From the NCBI GenBank assembly GCA_027577415.1, contig JANBQS010000244.1:1-24714 (forward strand): a stretch of DNA of 24,714 nucleotides, in the 5' to 3' direction. Positions within the stretch are counted from its first letter, which is position 1, and the number at the start of each line of letters is the position of its first letter. Below, piece after piece: positions 1-6,976 of this stretch. The stretch is from Coemansia sp. RSA 922 (taxonomy: Eukaryota; Kickxellomycota; Kickxellomycetes; Kickxellales; Kickxellaceae). Below the pieces are notes generated by a model. It was not told the origin of the DNA and did not search any database. It saw nothing but the letters and a program-made list of their open reading frames with translations. A program made the position numbers and the translations under genes.

Positions 1-614
1 GCCTGAAGCATCATTGCCGATCGTTCCGCGTGGTACACAACATCCAGGCGACATTTCGTAATCACAGCAAGATGGTTCATGTACCCGGTCCGCACAAAGC
101 AGTCTACGCCCAGGACCAATATGTAGGAGCCGAGAATTGACGAGCACGCCGAAAACATGCGACCCGGCAAATACAGCAGCGTCATTGTCATTACCACCGC
201 ACAAACAACTGCAATCGCAGCCCGACCGCCGACATGTTGGACCAGACCATTAGGACTCATTGCCAAAAGGTAAAAGGACAATGCTGAGCCTGATAGTCCG
301 CCCAAACATACTCGCCCAAAAACTGTCCACAGTCTGCCGCGTCCTTGATTAAGCAGGCACGACGTGACAAGCATCGTGCTTATGCCCTGCAAGATGGCAA
401 TTGACAGGTAAATTGCCCGCCGCCTGATGCTATCACCATGCCCTGTTGCTTGTACAGGCGGATGAAGCAGCATGCACAGCATGTATACCAGCGCAAACCA
501 TGTGAGAAACACACTGGGGTAGTGCGCAAACCGCTGATGCCGGTGTGCCACCACCAAGTAGTAAACACCGGACAGGACAAGCAGCGCACCTACTACACCT
601 CTATCGGCCTCCAT
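1..614 (-). CDS. TM7S3/TM198-like multipass membrane protein, 3' end outside window
   Basis: The minus strand is open from an ATG at 612-614 to the window edge (204 codons plus two bases; no stop reached). The translation is strongly hydrophobic, with about six membrane segments near residues 7-23, 35-50, 68-86, 98-117, 131-150 and 157-173. The stretch LGSYILVLGVDCFVRTGY (about 161-178) resembles the conserved glycine/aspartate/phenylalanine motif of fungal TM7S3/TM198-like (DUF4203) proteins, a family of uncertain function. The reading frame stays open and hydrophobic upstream of this ATG (INIVAVVFSSYLLVHIFT) back to a TAG near 690 with no other ATG. An N-terminal exon carrying a signal peptide or first helix may therefore be spliced on from upstream. 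Family assignment rests on motif and topology only. Confidence 0.6.
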   Translation of the reverse strand, partial: MEADRGVVGALLVLSGVYYLVVAHRHQRFAHYPSVFLTWFALVYMLCMLLHPPVQATGHGDSIRRRAIYLSIAILQGISTMLVTSCLLNQGRGRLWTVFGRVCLGGLSGSALSFYLLAMSPNGLVQHVGGRAAIAVVCAVVMTMTLLYLPGRMFSACSSILGSYILVLGVDCFVRTGYMNHLAVITKCRLDVVYHAERSAMMLQ

Positions 615-892
615 TGTAAATATGTGAACAAGTAAATAAGATGAAAAAACAACAGCAACGATATTGATGGCAGTACACCTTGGTTGCTACAACAAAGAGG
701 GCACTATAGACATGGCTCTTACAACTGCTACTGACAAGTGAAGAACCCCTTTACTCAGGACTCGCAAACCACGTCATCCCTTTGTGTCACCTAATCGCAA
801 CCAACTAATCTGCAAAAGTAAAGAAGAAAAAACAATGTTACCAACACGAATGAAAAAAAGATCTACAAAAAGGTCTAAAAGATACAAGATAC

Positions 893-1276
893 TTAACACA
901 GCAAACCCGCACAACATATGCCAGCGAGTACAGCCGATAGGCAACCAAACACTCCGGTAGCGCCGTGACTTGAGCGAGGCACCTGGTGCACATACACGTA
1001 TTGAGGGTACCCTCCAGGCTGTTGCTGGTAGTACGGTTGCTGTGCGTAGTATTGCTGTTGGCCTGGCGGTGGCGGAGCATAGTGCTGGTAGTGTGTGCCG
1101 CCTCCATGGTACCCACGCGAGGCATTGTAGTCGGTATTAGGAGGCTGGTGCAAGGCTGGATTGTAGGGAGGCGCCGCGCCTTGAGCAGCACCATGCGGCG
1201 GCTGGTACACAGGGCCAGCAGGTACGCCGGGTGCCGTAGCGCCATTATTCTTCTCCGTGTACGGCGGGTAATTCAT
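893..1276 (-). CDS. CYSTM-like small protein A (Pro/Gln/Tyr-rich, Cys tail)
   Basis: 127 residues. A long low-complexity N-terminal part rich in Pro, Gly, Gln and Tyr (QQQYYAQQPYYQQQPGGYPQ, about 73-92) leads to the short link YVYVHQVP and then the C-terminal tail GCLSAVLAGICCAGLLC. This is the layout of the CYSTM (cysteine-rich transmembrane module) proteins: a soluble, disordered PGQY-rich arm and a C-terminal membrane-inserted Cys-rich helix. CYSTM proteins are small stress-linked membrane proteins in fungi and plants; their biochemical role is not settled. It is the most downstream member of a run of six such genes on the same strand. The start is the first ATG of the frame, and the next residues (NYPPY) already fit the family. 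An overlapping 135-residue frame is a shadow. Confidence 0.8.
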   Translation of the reverse strand: MNYPPYTEKNNGATAPGVPAGPVYQPPHGAAQGAAPPYNPALHQPPNTDYNASRGYHGGGTHYQHYAPPPPGQQQYYAQQPYYQQQPGGYPQYVYVHQVPRSSHGATGVFGCLSAVLAGICCAGLLC

Positions 1277-1517
1277 TAATGTAGTGCGAATTTAAACCAA
1301 GTATAGCAAGAAAATAAAAAATAAAAAATAAAAAGTGAAAGAGAAACAGAAAGAGCTGTCTCGACCACAATGCTAGTCACACACAATTAAGGAAAAAGGG
1401 ACTGGTGGCCTTTTTAAAATATTCCATAGAGTAGATTTAATTTAGTTTATTGTGACTAGAGTTGATGGCTGTGCAGCGCTGGGAATCTGAAAACGTATCT
1501 TACAGATGCTATACTGA

Positions 1518-1736
1518 TTAGCAGCAGAGCATCCCGGCACAGCAGCCGGCAAGTAAGCCCAAGCCGCAGCACCCAGCGCCTCCACCGCGTAGGTTAGGCT
1601 TTTCCTGCTGAGGATCCGATTTTACATAGACAACCTGCGGCTCCTGTTGCTGTACGCTATTGCCAGAGTATGCTGGCGGTGACTGAAGGCTGGCCGCGAG
1701 CTTGGGTGGCGAGTAGGTCGAGTTCTGGTTGTCCAT
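1518..1736 (-). CDS. CYSTM-like small protein B
   Basis: 72 residues if translation starts at the ATG at 1734-1736 (MDNQNSTYSPPK). An in-frame ATG 16 codons upstream would add a hydrophobic segment unlike any sibling, so I prefer the inner start. The centre QEPQVVYVKSDPQQEKPNLR matches the QVIYVQQQDPNRG linker of protein D. The tail GGGAGCCGLGLLAGCCAGMLCC has five cysteines in a glycine/leucine-rich hydrophobic helix ending at the C-terminus, the CYSTM hallmark. The linker similarity with D suggests that B and D are recent paralogues. Function is inferred only from the family: a tail-anchored, stress-type membrane protein. Confidence 0.75.
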   Translation of the reverse strand: MDNQNSTYSPPKLAASLQSPPAYSGNSVQQQEPQVVYVKSDPQQEKPNLRGGGAGCCGLGLLAGCCAGMLCC

Positions 1737-2312
1737 AAGAGTAGAGTAGAGAATGTAATACGCTGTGTATTGAAAAAAAGGCAAAGAGAAGATGTTGGTG
1801 ATGTGAAATGGCCGTGCTTAAATTGATAGCGACCAACGACGTATTTATGTGCAAGAGGACAATTAGGCATACAGTCACGTTGCCACAGCCTAAATAAGGG
1901 CGCTTGGCACCGACCTTCCATAGAGCTGATTTTTTCAGTTGCGGACATGCTATTTATAGAAGAGGTTGAGGGGGGACGTCTCATTCGTCATAGTCCTTGT
2001 CCGGACTTGGCAAATCGCATGTTCTCATTGTGGCAACTGACTCTCTTCTAATTTCCATAAGAGAAAACAGCGTACAGGCAATGGTGGGGGAATATCCGAG
2101 TACCATTAATTTCTTTTACTAGAAAATAGCCATGTGGCAATAAATTAGGGATTAGCAAAAAAAAAATCTATAGCAAACGGTGGCAAACGGTCAGACTCGG
2201 ACGTGGGACAACAGCTTTGCGCAGCTGCATATTTCGCGAATGCCGAGCACCGGGCAATCCCATTAAAAAGGTATTTTGGATGGAAGGCGCGATCTGTAGA
2301 CAATGGCACATA
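1737..2312. other. Intergenic: upstream of B, downstream of C
   Basis: 576 bp without a convincing gene. For minus-strand transcription of B there are two TATA-like elements: cATAAATAc at about 1840-1850, roughly 105 bp before the B start, and TATAAATA near 1947-1955. A 9-bp direct repeat GCAAACGGT occurs twice in tandem at 2173-2181 and 2183-2191, next to an A-tract. I see no coding signal; the minus-strand ORFs here are AT-rich and of low complexity. Confidence 0.5.
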
Positions 2313-2540
2313 TTAGAGGCACACGCAGAACAGGCATCCCAGGCAAGTCCCTATGATACACTCGACACAGTCGAAAATTCCCTCGCAAATAAAGCATCCT
2401 CCTCTCAAGCGAAGCAATTCCGGGTCTTCCTTGGACTCGGCATAGGCAACGCCCGTTAGGTCAACGACATGGCTCTGTGGCGTTGCTGGTGGCGCATAGC
2501 CATCGGGCGATGGAGTGTTGTTATTACCAAGCGACGACAT
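2313..2540 (-). CDS. CYSTM-like small protein C (divergent)
   Basis: 75 residues: an N-terminal arm with Ser, Asn and Pro (MSSLGNNNTPSPDGYAPP), an acidic central part (YAESKEDPELLRLRGG) and a Cys tail CFICEGIFDCVECIIGTC followed by LGCLFCVCL. The tail has eight cysteines and reads as a hydrophobic helix, but acidic residues within it (CEG, DCVEC) make it atypical of CYSTM tails. The position in the array, strand, size and C-terminal placement of the tail all argue for membership. The start is the only ATG in the frame. A palmitoylated or metal-binding tail is possible, but nothing here distinguishes these. Confidence 0.65.
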   Translation of the reverse strand: MSSLGNNNTPSPDGYAPPATPQSHVVDLTGVAYAESKEDPELLRLRGGCFICEGIFDCVECIIGTCLGCLFCVCL

Positions 2541-2765
2541 GTTTGTTAATACTTAATTGTTAGGAGTAAAAATATTGTTAATTGATAGCAAAAACTACAT
2601 CTCAGATACCAAAAGAAAAAAAAAGAGGCTACTGGAAAAAGAGGGAGGTCGTCTGCGATAAAATAAATCGCTAAGGGCCTGGCTCTCTTCTCTTCAATTA
2701 AAGACAAGCCTAGAGCAGTAGGCGATGAATCTGTCGACCTGATCGATTGTCCAATAAAAGCTTTG

Positions 2766-3008
2766 CTAGAAGCACATATCGCAACACTCAAAGCAAAGGA
2801 ACCCTGCACATAGACCGGCACACAATCCGCCTGAACCCTTTAGAGCGCTACCGCGGTTGGGGTCTTGCTGCTGTACATAGATGACCTGCGGCTGAGGCGG
2901 GCCGCCGCTGTAGTACTGCTGCTGACCCTGCGGCGGGTAGTACTGCTGCTGTTGGCCTTGGTACGGGCCAGTAGGCGGTGGAGCATAGTATCCTCGATTC
3001 TCGCCCAT
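2766..3008 (-). CDS. CYSTM-like small protein D (typical Gln/Tyr/Pro arm)
   Basis: 80 residues and the most typical fungal CYSTM protein here: MGENRGYYAPPPTGPYQGQQ, then Gln/Tyr/Pro repeats to about residue 40, the linker QPQVIYVQQQDPNRG, and the tail GGLCAGLCAGFLCFECCDMC ending in Phe. The C-terminal FLCFECCDMCF resembles fungal CYSTM consensus tails. The short Gln-rich repeats are encoded by CAG/CAA tracts, a likely source of length polymorphism. It is the third gene from the upstream end of the minus-strand array. No clear TATA box is visible upstream, unlike E and F. Confidence 0.8.
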   Translation of the reverse strand: MGENRGYYAPPPTGPYQGQQQQYYPPQGQQQYYSGGPPQPQVIYVQQQDPNRGSALKGSGGLCAGLCAGFLCFECCDMCF

Positions 3009-3414
3009 CGTCGTGTATGTAAAATAGATTTAAGAGTAAACTAAATAGAAAGCTGAAGAGAAGAGAGATATGCAAAAGGAGGGTGTGACATCCCGCCAAG
3101 TGCAGCTGAGTGCCTTGGGAGCGGAATAAAAGTAGCGCTTCCATCTGTGCGCCCACTACTCTCATGTGACAGTCATTGTCCTTGCTCTCCTCTCCCCTTC
3201 GGCCATTGTGCCGCGTGTGTGCTGTAAGTGGCAGCCACCAGACGTCGACAATGATCATCGCCGCCCCCCCTTTTTCCCAACACGCGGAGTGCGGAAATGG
3301 TCACGCCCCCACCATTCACTTTCTTCCGCATCATATGTGGCAAACACAATATCTTTGTTATTCAATAAAGAAGTATTTTTTAAAAAATAAGTAGCGTGGA
3401 TCTAGATCTGTAAA
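3009..3414. other. Intergenic: upstream of D, downstream of E
   Basis: 406 bp. It holds the presumed D promoter (3009-3300), with a C-run at 3264-3275, and an A/T-rich 3' flank of E around 3350-3405. The short ORFs here have no recognisable features. I see no RNA gene. Confidence 0.4.
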
Positions 3415-3597
3415 TTAACAGAGGAGAGATCCCAGACAAAGGCCTGAGAGTAGAGGTAGGCAGCATCCGCCTCCACCACGACGGTATCCTCCGTATCCTC
3501 CGTAACCACGATGGCCCCGATGAGAGTGGTAGTGTCTGTGGTGTCTATAGCCTACACGTTGACCTGGTGCGGCAACTACGCGACTCCTGCGAAACAT
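3415..3597 (-). CDS. CYSTM-like small basic protein E (His/Gly/Arg-rich)
   Basis: 60 residues. The arm is not Gln/Pro-rich but strongly basic: MFRRSRVVAAPGQRVGYRHH followed by HRHYHSHRGHRGYGGYGGYR. The tail GGGGCCLPLLSGLCLGSLLC is a clean glycine/leucine/cysteine hydrophobic helix ending in Cys. It is the shortest member, with the same tail plan as A, B and D, so arm and tail appear to have evolved independently in this array. His/Arg-rich arms can bind metal, nucleic acid or acidic lipids; which applies here is unknown. A strong TATA box sits about 135 bp upstream of the single ATG. Confidence 0.75.
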   Translation of the reverse strand: MFRRSRVVAAPGQRVGYRHHRHYHSHRGHRGYGGYGGYRRGGGGCCLPLLSGLCLGSLLC

Positions 3598-4275
3598 GGT
3601 GTGAGATAGCTGAATTTGTTATTAGAAGGGGGTGAAGCGATAAAGCTAAAGAGAAAAGAGATCAATGGGAAAAAGGATGAACATACTTTTAGATATCTCT
3701 GTTTTTGTAACACGGAGGTGGCGGCGCCTTATATACCAGTGGACGGGCTGCCTAGACTCTTTCAGGTGTCTTCATGCAGGCAATAGGGCATTTGCCGTCA
3801 TATGACGTTATTTTGACAAAGATAGTTTATGCAGCGACATGGCCATGGCTTTCAGCCAATCCACTCAGCTTTCCTCATGTCATCAGGTTGCTCGTCATCC
3901 ACTAGCTCTTCAATACGCAGCAACCACATCAACAAAAGATGTGTCCTCATTTCCACGTGAGCCACATCTCAGAGAATGACCTAATTTTATTGATGCATTT
4001 GACAGAAACTTCCCATGTCAGGTTACTAATAATTGGACCTATGAGCCCCAGCCGCCTCTAGAATGAGCCTGGTTTGCATTCTCGGAGTAGACGGGAGATA
4101 TTTGCTTTATCACCTAGTGGCGACTTGAACATAGTGTATTTTGTTTATATTTATTTATTTATTGAACAATAAAGGCAGTTTCTCTCACTCTCATCTCTTG
4201 AACGCAGTCAATTTTACTATGTTCAAGAGTAGAATCGGTATTCCTACTCTTTAACGGTCAACTATGTCACTAATA
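3598..4275. other. Intergenic: promoter of E and upstream spacer
   Basis: 678 bp with no credible ORF. The proximal part contains the E TATA box. Further upstream is a perfect 12-bp palindrome CGTCATATGACG (3796-3807) overlapping TGACGTTA (3803-3810), a CRE/AP-1-like site of the kind bound by ATF/CREB bZIP factors. The rest (3850-4275) is AT-rich, with a TTTA tract near 4142-4164. Confidence 0.4.
3728..3735 (-). promoter_or_regulatory. TATA box for CYSTM-like gene E
   Basis: Minus-strand TATATAAG within a GC-rich context (GG on both sides), about 131-138 bp upstream of the ATG of gene E. The spacing leaves roughly 100 bp for the 5' UTR, reasonable for a fungal TATA promoter. Confidence 0.6.
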
Positions 4276-4392
4276 TCAGGAATAAGGGACTCCCAGGACT
4301 GGGTTTGAGGAACCACTGTCATCGCGTTTGTAGATGGAATTAGCAATAGCGGTGGCAACAAGGGCGAGTAGAGCAAGCACGCAGAACTACAT
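4276..4392 (-). pseudogene. Relic 5' end of a secreted protein gene (signal peptide, nonsense at codon 2)
   Basis: On the minus strand an ATG (4390-4392) is followed at once by TAG and then by 36 sense codons. They read FCVLALLALVATAIANS, a textbook signal peptide with an A-x-A-type cleavage region, then IYKRDDSGSSNPVLGVPYS and TGA. The KR pair would suit Kex2-type processing. With TAG at codon 2 the frame cannot be used as it stands. It lies 38 bp from, and points away from, the CAP-domain C-terminus on the plus strand, so both may be pieces of one secreted CAP gene split by an inversion. That link is inference; the signal-peptide-like composition is seen directly. Confidence 0.5.
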
Positions 4393-4430
4393 GCTAACGA
4401 GTAATATAGATGAGAGTATGCGCGGGGTAG

Positions 4431-4583
4431 ACCAGTGTCAAGGCTGAGTGGACCGATGTCACCGCTGTAGTCAAGGGCTGGAAAAACAGCGCCGGTCATT
4501 ATGCCAACATGGTCGGGGACTACAATATGGTCGGCTTCGGCGAGGCGAGCAAGTATTGGACCCAGGACTTTGCCAAGATCTAA
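4431..4583 (+). pseudogene. C-terminal fragment of a CAP (SCP/PR-1/YkwD-like) secreted protein
   Basis: Fifty codons and a TAA give TSVKAEWTDVTAVVKGW, NSAGHYANMVGDYNMVGFG and KYWTQDFAKI. This is the C-terminal half of the CAP domain: the W-x-N-S-x-G-H-x-x-N motif (here WKNSAGHYAN, with a CAP-cavity His) and the terminal YWTQDF strand. CAP proteins are extracellular, often sterol- or lipid-binding. The N-terminal half of the domain (the first His/Glu motif) is missing: a TAG at 4428-4430 ends the frame upstream and no neighbouring plus-strand frame carries it. I therefore call it a pseudogene fragment rather than a spliced gene, although an exon with its acceptor at that TAG is not excluded. 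Confidence 0.7.
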
Positions 4584-4876
4584 TCCCTACCTTTTGACCA
4601 TACTATTATCTTGGATCAATGGACCACTTAATGAACTGTTTAAATACCTCCACTCGTTTGTTTTATTTTTTTGCGGAACTACTGCCAATGGCGGGTGCTA
4701 TTTGTTGCCACTTTCTACTACTTTTTTCTCCATTTGCCCGAGAATGCAAATTTATCTGTTGTACACGGTGTTCATGTCATGACACGGCCACAGGTAATAA
4801 TATAAAAATGGGTACGCTGTTGACTTATATAATCTACGCAAAAAAAAAAAGAATCCACTACTATCCTGGGGCGAGT

Positions 4877-5086
4877 TTAGCAGCACGGGCAGCATTTATG
4901 ACAGCAATAAAGGCAGCTGCCACAACACAACAGGCGCTTGATACCGTGATGCTTTTCCTTCTTGATGACAACCTTTTCGTGGTGAGGTCTGTCAACTGGG
5001 CGTCCCTGCACAGCAACTGGTGCCGGCCCTGCGTGGTTGTGGTTGTGGTTGTGGTGTCTGTTATCTGTCCTCTTGTAAAACGGCAT
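4877..5086 (-). CDS. CYSTM-like small protein F (His-rich arm, ten-Cys tail)
   Basis: 69 residues from the ATG at 5084-5086. An upstream in-frame ATG at 5212 would lie beyond the TATA box at 5173-5180, so the inner start is preferred. The arm is His/Asn-rich (TDNRHHNHNHNHAG), with a second basic block HHEKVVIKKEKHHGIKR. The tail LLCCGSCLYCCHKCCPCC has nine cysteines in 18 residues, more polar than the other tails because of His, Lys and Pro. Together they give a small protein with an unusually high His and Cys content, suggestive of metal binding, although the CYSTM-type position of the tail is kept. It is the first gene of the array in transcription order. Confidence 0.7.
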   Translation of the reverse strand: MPFYKRTDNRHHNHNHNHAGPAPVAVQGRPVDRPHHEKVVIKKEKHHGIKRLLCCGSCLYCCHKCCPCC

Positions 5087-5506
5087 AATGAGATAATTTG
5101 GTTCAGAGATAGGGTTGGTGTATACGAGTATGTGTATGTTTGTGCTATAAACTAAAGAGCCGATTCCATGAGCTTTTATACCTTTTTTGTGAAAAAGGCA
5201 GATTACAAACACCCATCTTCAAAGTTGAGGAGTGTGCTTGGCATTCGTGCTTGTGAAGTCATGGTACATATTGTTCTCGTATCAGCAGACACTTGCCCTT
5301 ACGATTACATGTATGCAGTCGTCATCGTGCGCTGTAATCTAACTGTGTGGTGGTAATCGTCATCCTCATCGTTGAAATGCGCAGTAGCTACCTGGGCTAT
5401 TTTCTGCTATCAGTCGATTAATATCCAATGGTGACGTAGGGTGGCTCAAACCGAAACTCCATCTCAAAAGGTAATTCCGTATTATTTTGCTCATTTATCC
5501 TTGCTG
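5087..5506. other. Divergent intergenic region between CYSTM F and lysozyme 1
   Basis: 420 bp between two divergently transcribed genes, holding the F TATA box and presumably the upstream region of the first lysozyme. I find no clear TATA element for the lysozyme side. A GTG-initiated extension of the lysozyme frame (from 5441) is not credible as a eukaryotic start. Confidence 0.4.
5173..5180 (-). promoter_or_regulatory. TATA box for CYSTM-like gene F
   Basis: Minus-strand TATAAAAG, about 87-94 bp upstream of the preferred ATG of gene F. It supports the inner start codon, because the longer ORF would begin upstream of this element. Confidence 0.6.
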
Positions 5507-6091
5507 ATGCTTATACTCTGTACTCTAATTTTTACTTCCATGATCGTGCTACCTACGCTCGGCCTAAGCTTAGTGCGCGCTGGATCCTGCATGTTTGTAA
5601 ACCAAGCCACACTTGACCTGATCAAAGAGCGCGAGGGATTCGTCAGCACGCCATCACCCGACCCCATCGGCCAGCCGACAGTGGGCTATGGCCACCAGTG
5701 CCGAGTGAAGAACTGCGGCGAAGTGACAGAGCCGTTTCCGCTATCAAAGCAATCAGCCGATCGCTTGCTCAAACGCGACATTGTGCCGTTTGCACAGTGT
5801 CTAGCTGCTACAATCAGTCCGCGTATCCGAATCAACCCAAACCAATGGGGCGCACTTGTGTCTTGGGCTTACAATGTGGGTACCGAGAGCATCAAACATT
5901 CATCATTGGTTCGGCGGTTGAACAATGGGGAGGACCCCGAACGCGTAGCTAGGGAGGAACTTCCTGGATGGGATAATGCTGGAGGGATAACTTTGTTGGG
6001 TCTCATTAGACGTCGAGAAGCCGAAGTGAGATTGTTCGCAATCCCTTCAAACGACACTGCACATCCATTTTGCACATACACGTACTTGTAA
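5507..6091 (+). CDS. Secreted GH24 (T4-type) lysozyme 1
   Basis: 194 residues from the ATG at 5507. The frame stays open further upstream only through non-ATG codons. The chosen start gives a signal peptide (MLILCTLIFTSMIVLPTLG...) and puts the first conserved Cys at residue 28, against 27 in its tandem paralogue. GH24 enzymes hydrolyse the beta-1,4 bond of bacterial peptidoglycan. The catalytic triad is visible: Glu43 in REREGF-like context (KEREGF), Asp52 in PDPIGQPT, and Thr58 ahead of VGYGH. The helical core NPNQWGALVSWAYNVG and the end motif GLIRRREAEVRLF are typical of the family. Paired cysteines after GYGH suggest disulfides. It probably acts outside the cell against bacteria or in scavenging peptidoglycan. 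Its partner lies 180 bp downstream. Confidence 0.85.
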   Translation: MLILCTLIFTSMIVLPTLGLSLVRAGSCMFVNQATLDLIKEREGFVSTPSPDPIGQPTVGYGHQCRVKNCGEVTEPFPLSKQSADRLLKRDIVPFAQCLAATISPRIRINPNQWGALVSWAYNVGTESIKHSSLVRRLNNGEDPERVAREELPGWDNAGGITLLGLIRRREAEVRLFAIPSNDTAHPFCTYTYL

Positions 6092-6184
6092 ATCGCAACG
6101 TTGCTTTATATTGATATTTCTGGTTTACTGCGCCATCAGCTTTTTTATTTATTCCAAACGTTGGCTACTTGCGTCAGTTTTTTG

Positions 6185-6190
6185 TATAAA
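6185..6190 (+). promoter_or_regulatory. TATA box for lysozyme 2
   Basis: TATAAA in the context TTTTTTGTATAAACTG, about 82-87 bp upstream of the ATG at 6272. This indicates that the second lysozyme has its own promoter within the 180-bp gap. Confidence 0.55.
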
Positions 6191-6271
6191 CTGTGCGATA
6201 GCAAGGCAAATATTTTCATCTGTCCCAATTACTAAACTCATTTCGCTAAAAGCTCGCTATTACTCCTGCCA

Positions 6272-6841
6272 ATGAATCTTGTCAAGCTATCCCTGCTGTG
6301 TCTGTCGCTGGCTCTTGTCAAGCCTCCCAGTCTCGCTGACGCCAAAGGTTGCGGGTTAGTCAACCAAGCGACTGTCGATCTAATTGAGGACTTTGAAGGA
6401 TTTGTCTCTCGGCCAGCACCAGACCCAATTGGTCTGCCTACGGTCGGATACGGACACTTGTGCGAGTCCAAAGACTGCGGTGAAGTGACTCAAAAGTTCC
6501 CACTAACCAAGGAGTCGGCCGAGCAGCTTCTGCGCAGCGATATTACACCTTTCACTAACTGCCTCGATGCATATTTGACCGGTCGAGTCAAACTCAATCC
6601 GAATCAGTGGGGCGCACTAGTGTCTTGGGCGTTCAATGTTGGCTGTAGAAACGCCAAAACCTCGTCGCTGGTCAAGCGCCTCAATAGCGGCGAAGACCCA
6701 AACACCGTGGCCGGACAAGAGCTGCCAAAGTGGGACAAGGCTGGTGGAAGGACTTTACCAGGTCTGATCCGCCGCCGCACAGCCGAAGTCAAGCTCTTCA
6801 AGGATACCACCGATGGCGAAGCCCACCCAAACTGCTCCTAA
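6272..6841 (+). CDS. Secreted GH24 (T4-type) lysozyme 2
   Basis: 189 residues with a clear signal peptide (MNLVKLSLLCLSLALVKPPS, then LADA and cleavage before KGC). The catalytic residues of the T4 family are present: Glu42 (DFEGF), Asp51 (PDPIGLPT), Thr57, followed by VGYGH at 58-62. The NPNQWGALVSWAFNVG core and GLIRRRTAEVKLF end are near-identical to lysozyme 1, so the pair arose by tandem duplication. Cys27, Cys64, Cys69 and later cysteines fit an extracellular, disulfide-stabilised enzyme that cleaves bacterial peptidoglycan. It has its own TATA box upstream and AATAAA signals about 25 bp after the stop. The gene is intact. Confidence 0.88.
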   Translation: MNLVKLSLLCLSLALVKPPSLADAKGCGLVNQATVDLIEDFEGFVSRPAPDPIGLPTVGYGHLCESKDCGEVTQKFPLTKESAEQLLRSDITPFTNCLDAYLTGRVKLNPNQWGALVSWAFNVGCRNAKTSSLVKRLNSGEDPNTVAGQELPKWDKAGGRTLPGLIRRRTAEVKLFKDTTDGEAHPNCS

Positions 6842-6863
6842 TCATCTAGTCATCTTTTTTGCA

Positions 6864-6873
6864 AATAAATAAA
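6864..6873 (+). terminator. Polyadenylation signal of lysozyme 2
   Basis: Two overlapping AATAAA hexamers (6864-6869 and 6868-6873), 23-32 bp after the stop codon of lysozyme 2 and followed by a T-run. Confidence 0.5.
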
Positions 6874-6976
6874 GATTTTTTTAAATATATAGTTCTACAT
6901 TCATAAAGGATCGAAAAACAAAAACACAAAAAGATAATATCATAAAAAGAAAATAAGGAAAGTAGCAGGGGGTTTT

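Noticed and set aside
4251..4499. 82-residue minus-strand ORF starting MTGAVFPALDYSG
   Set aside because: Its frame is antisense to the CAP fragment and out of frame with the better signal-peptide sequence; it has no domain of its own.
4619..5155. 178-codon plus-strand ORF antisense to CYSTM gene F
   Set aside because: It contains a run of Val from the His/Asn repeat of F on the other strand and has no domain; F has the right tail and a TATA box.
5441..5506. GTG start for lysozyme 1
   Set aside because: GTG is not a normal start in a fungal nuclear gene. The ATG at 5507 gives a signal peptide matching the paralogue in length.
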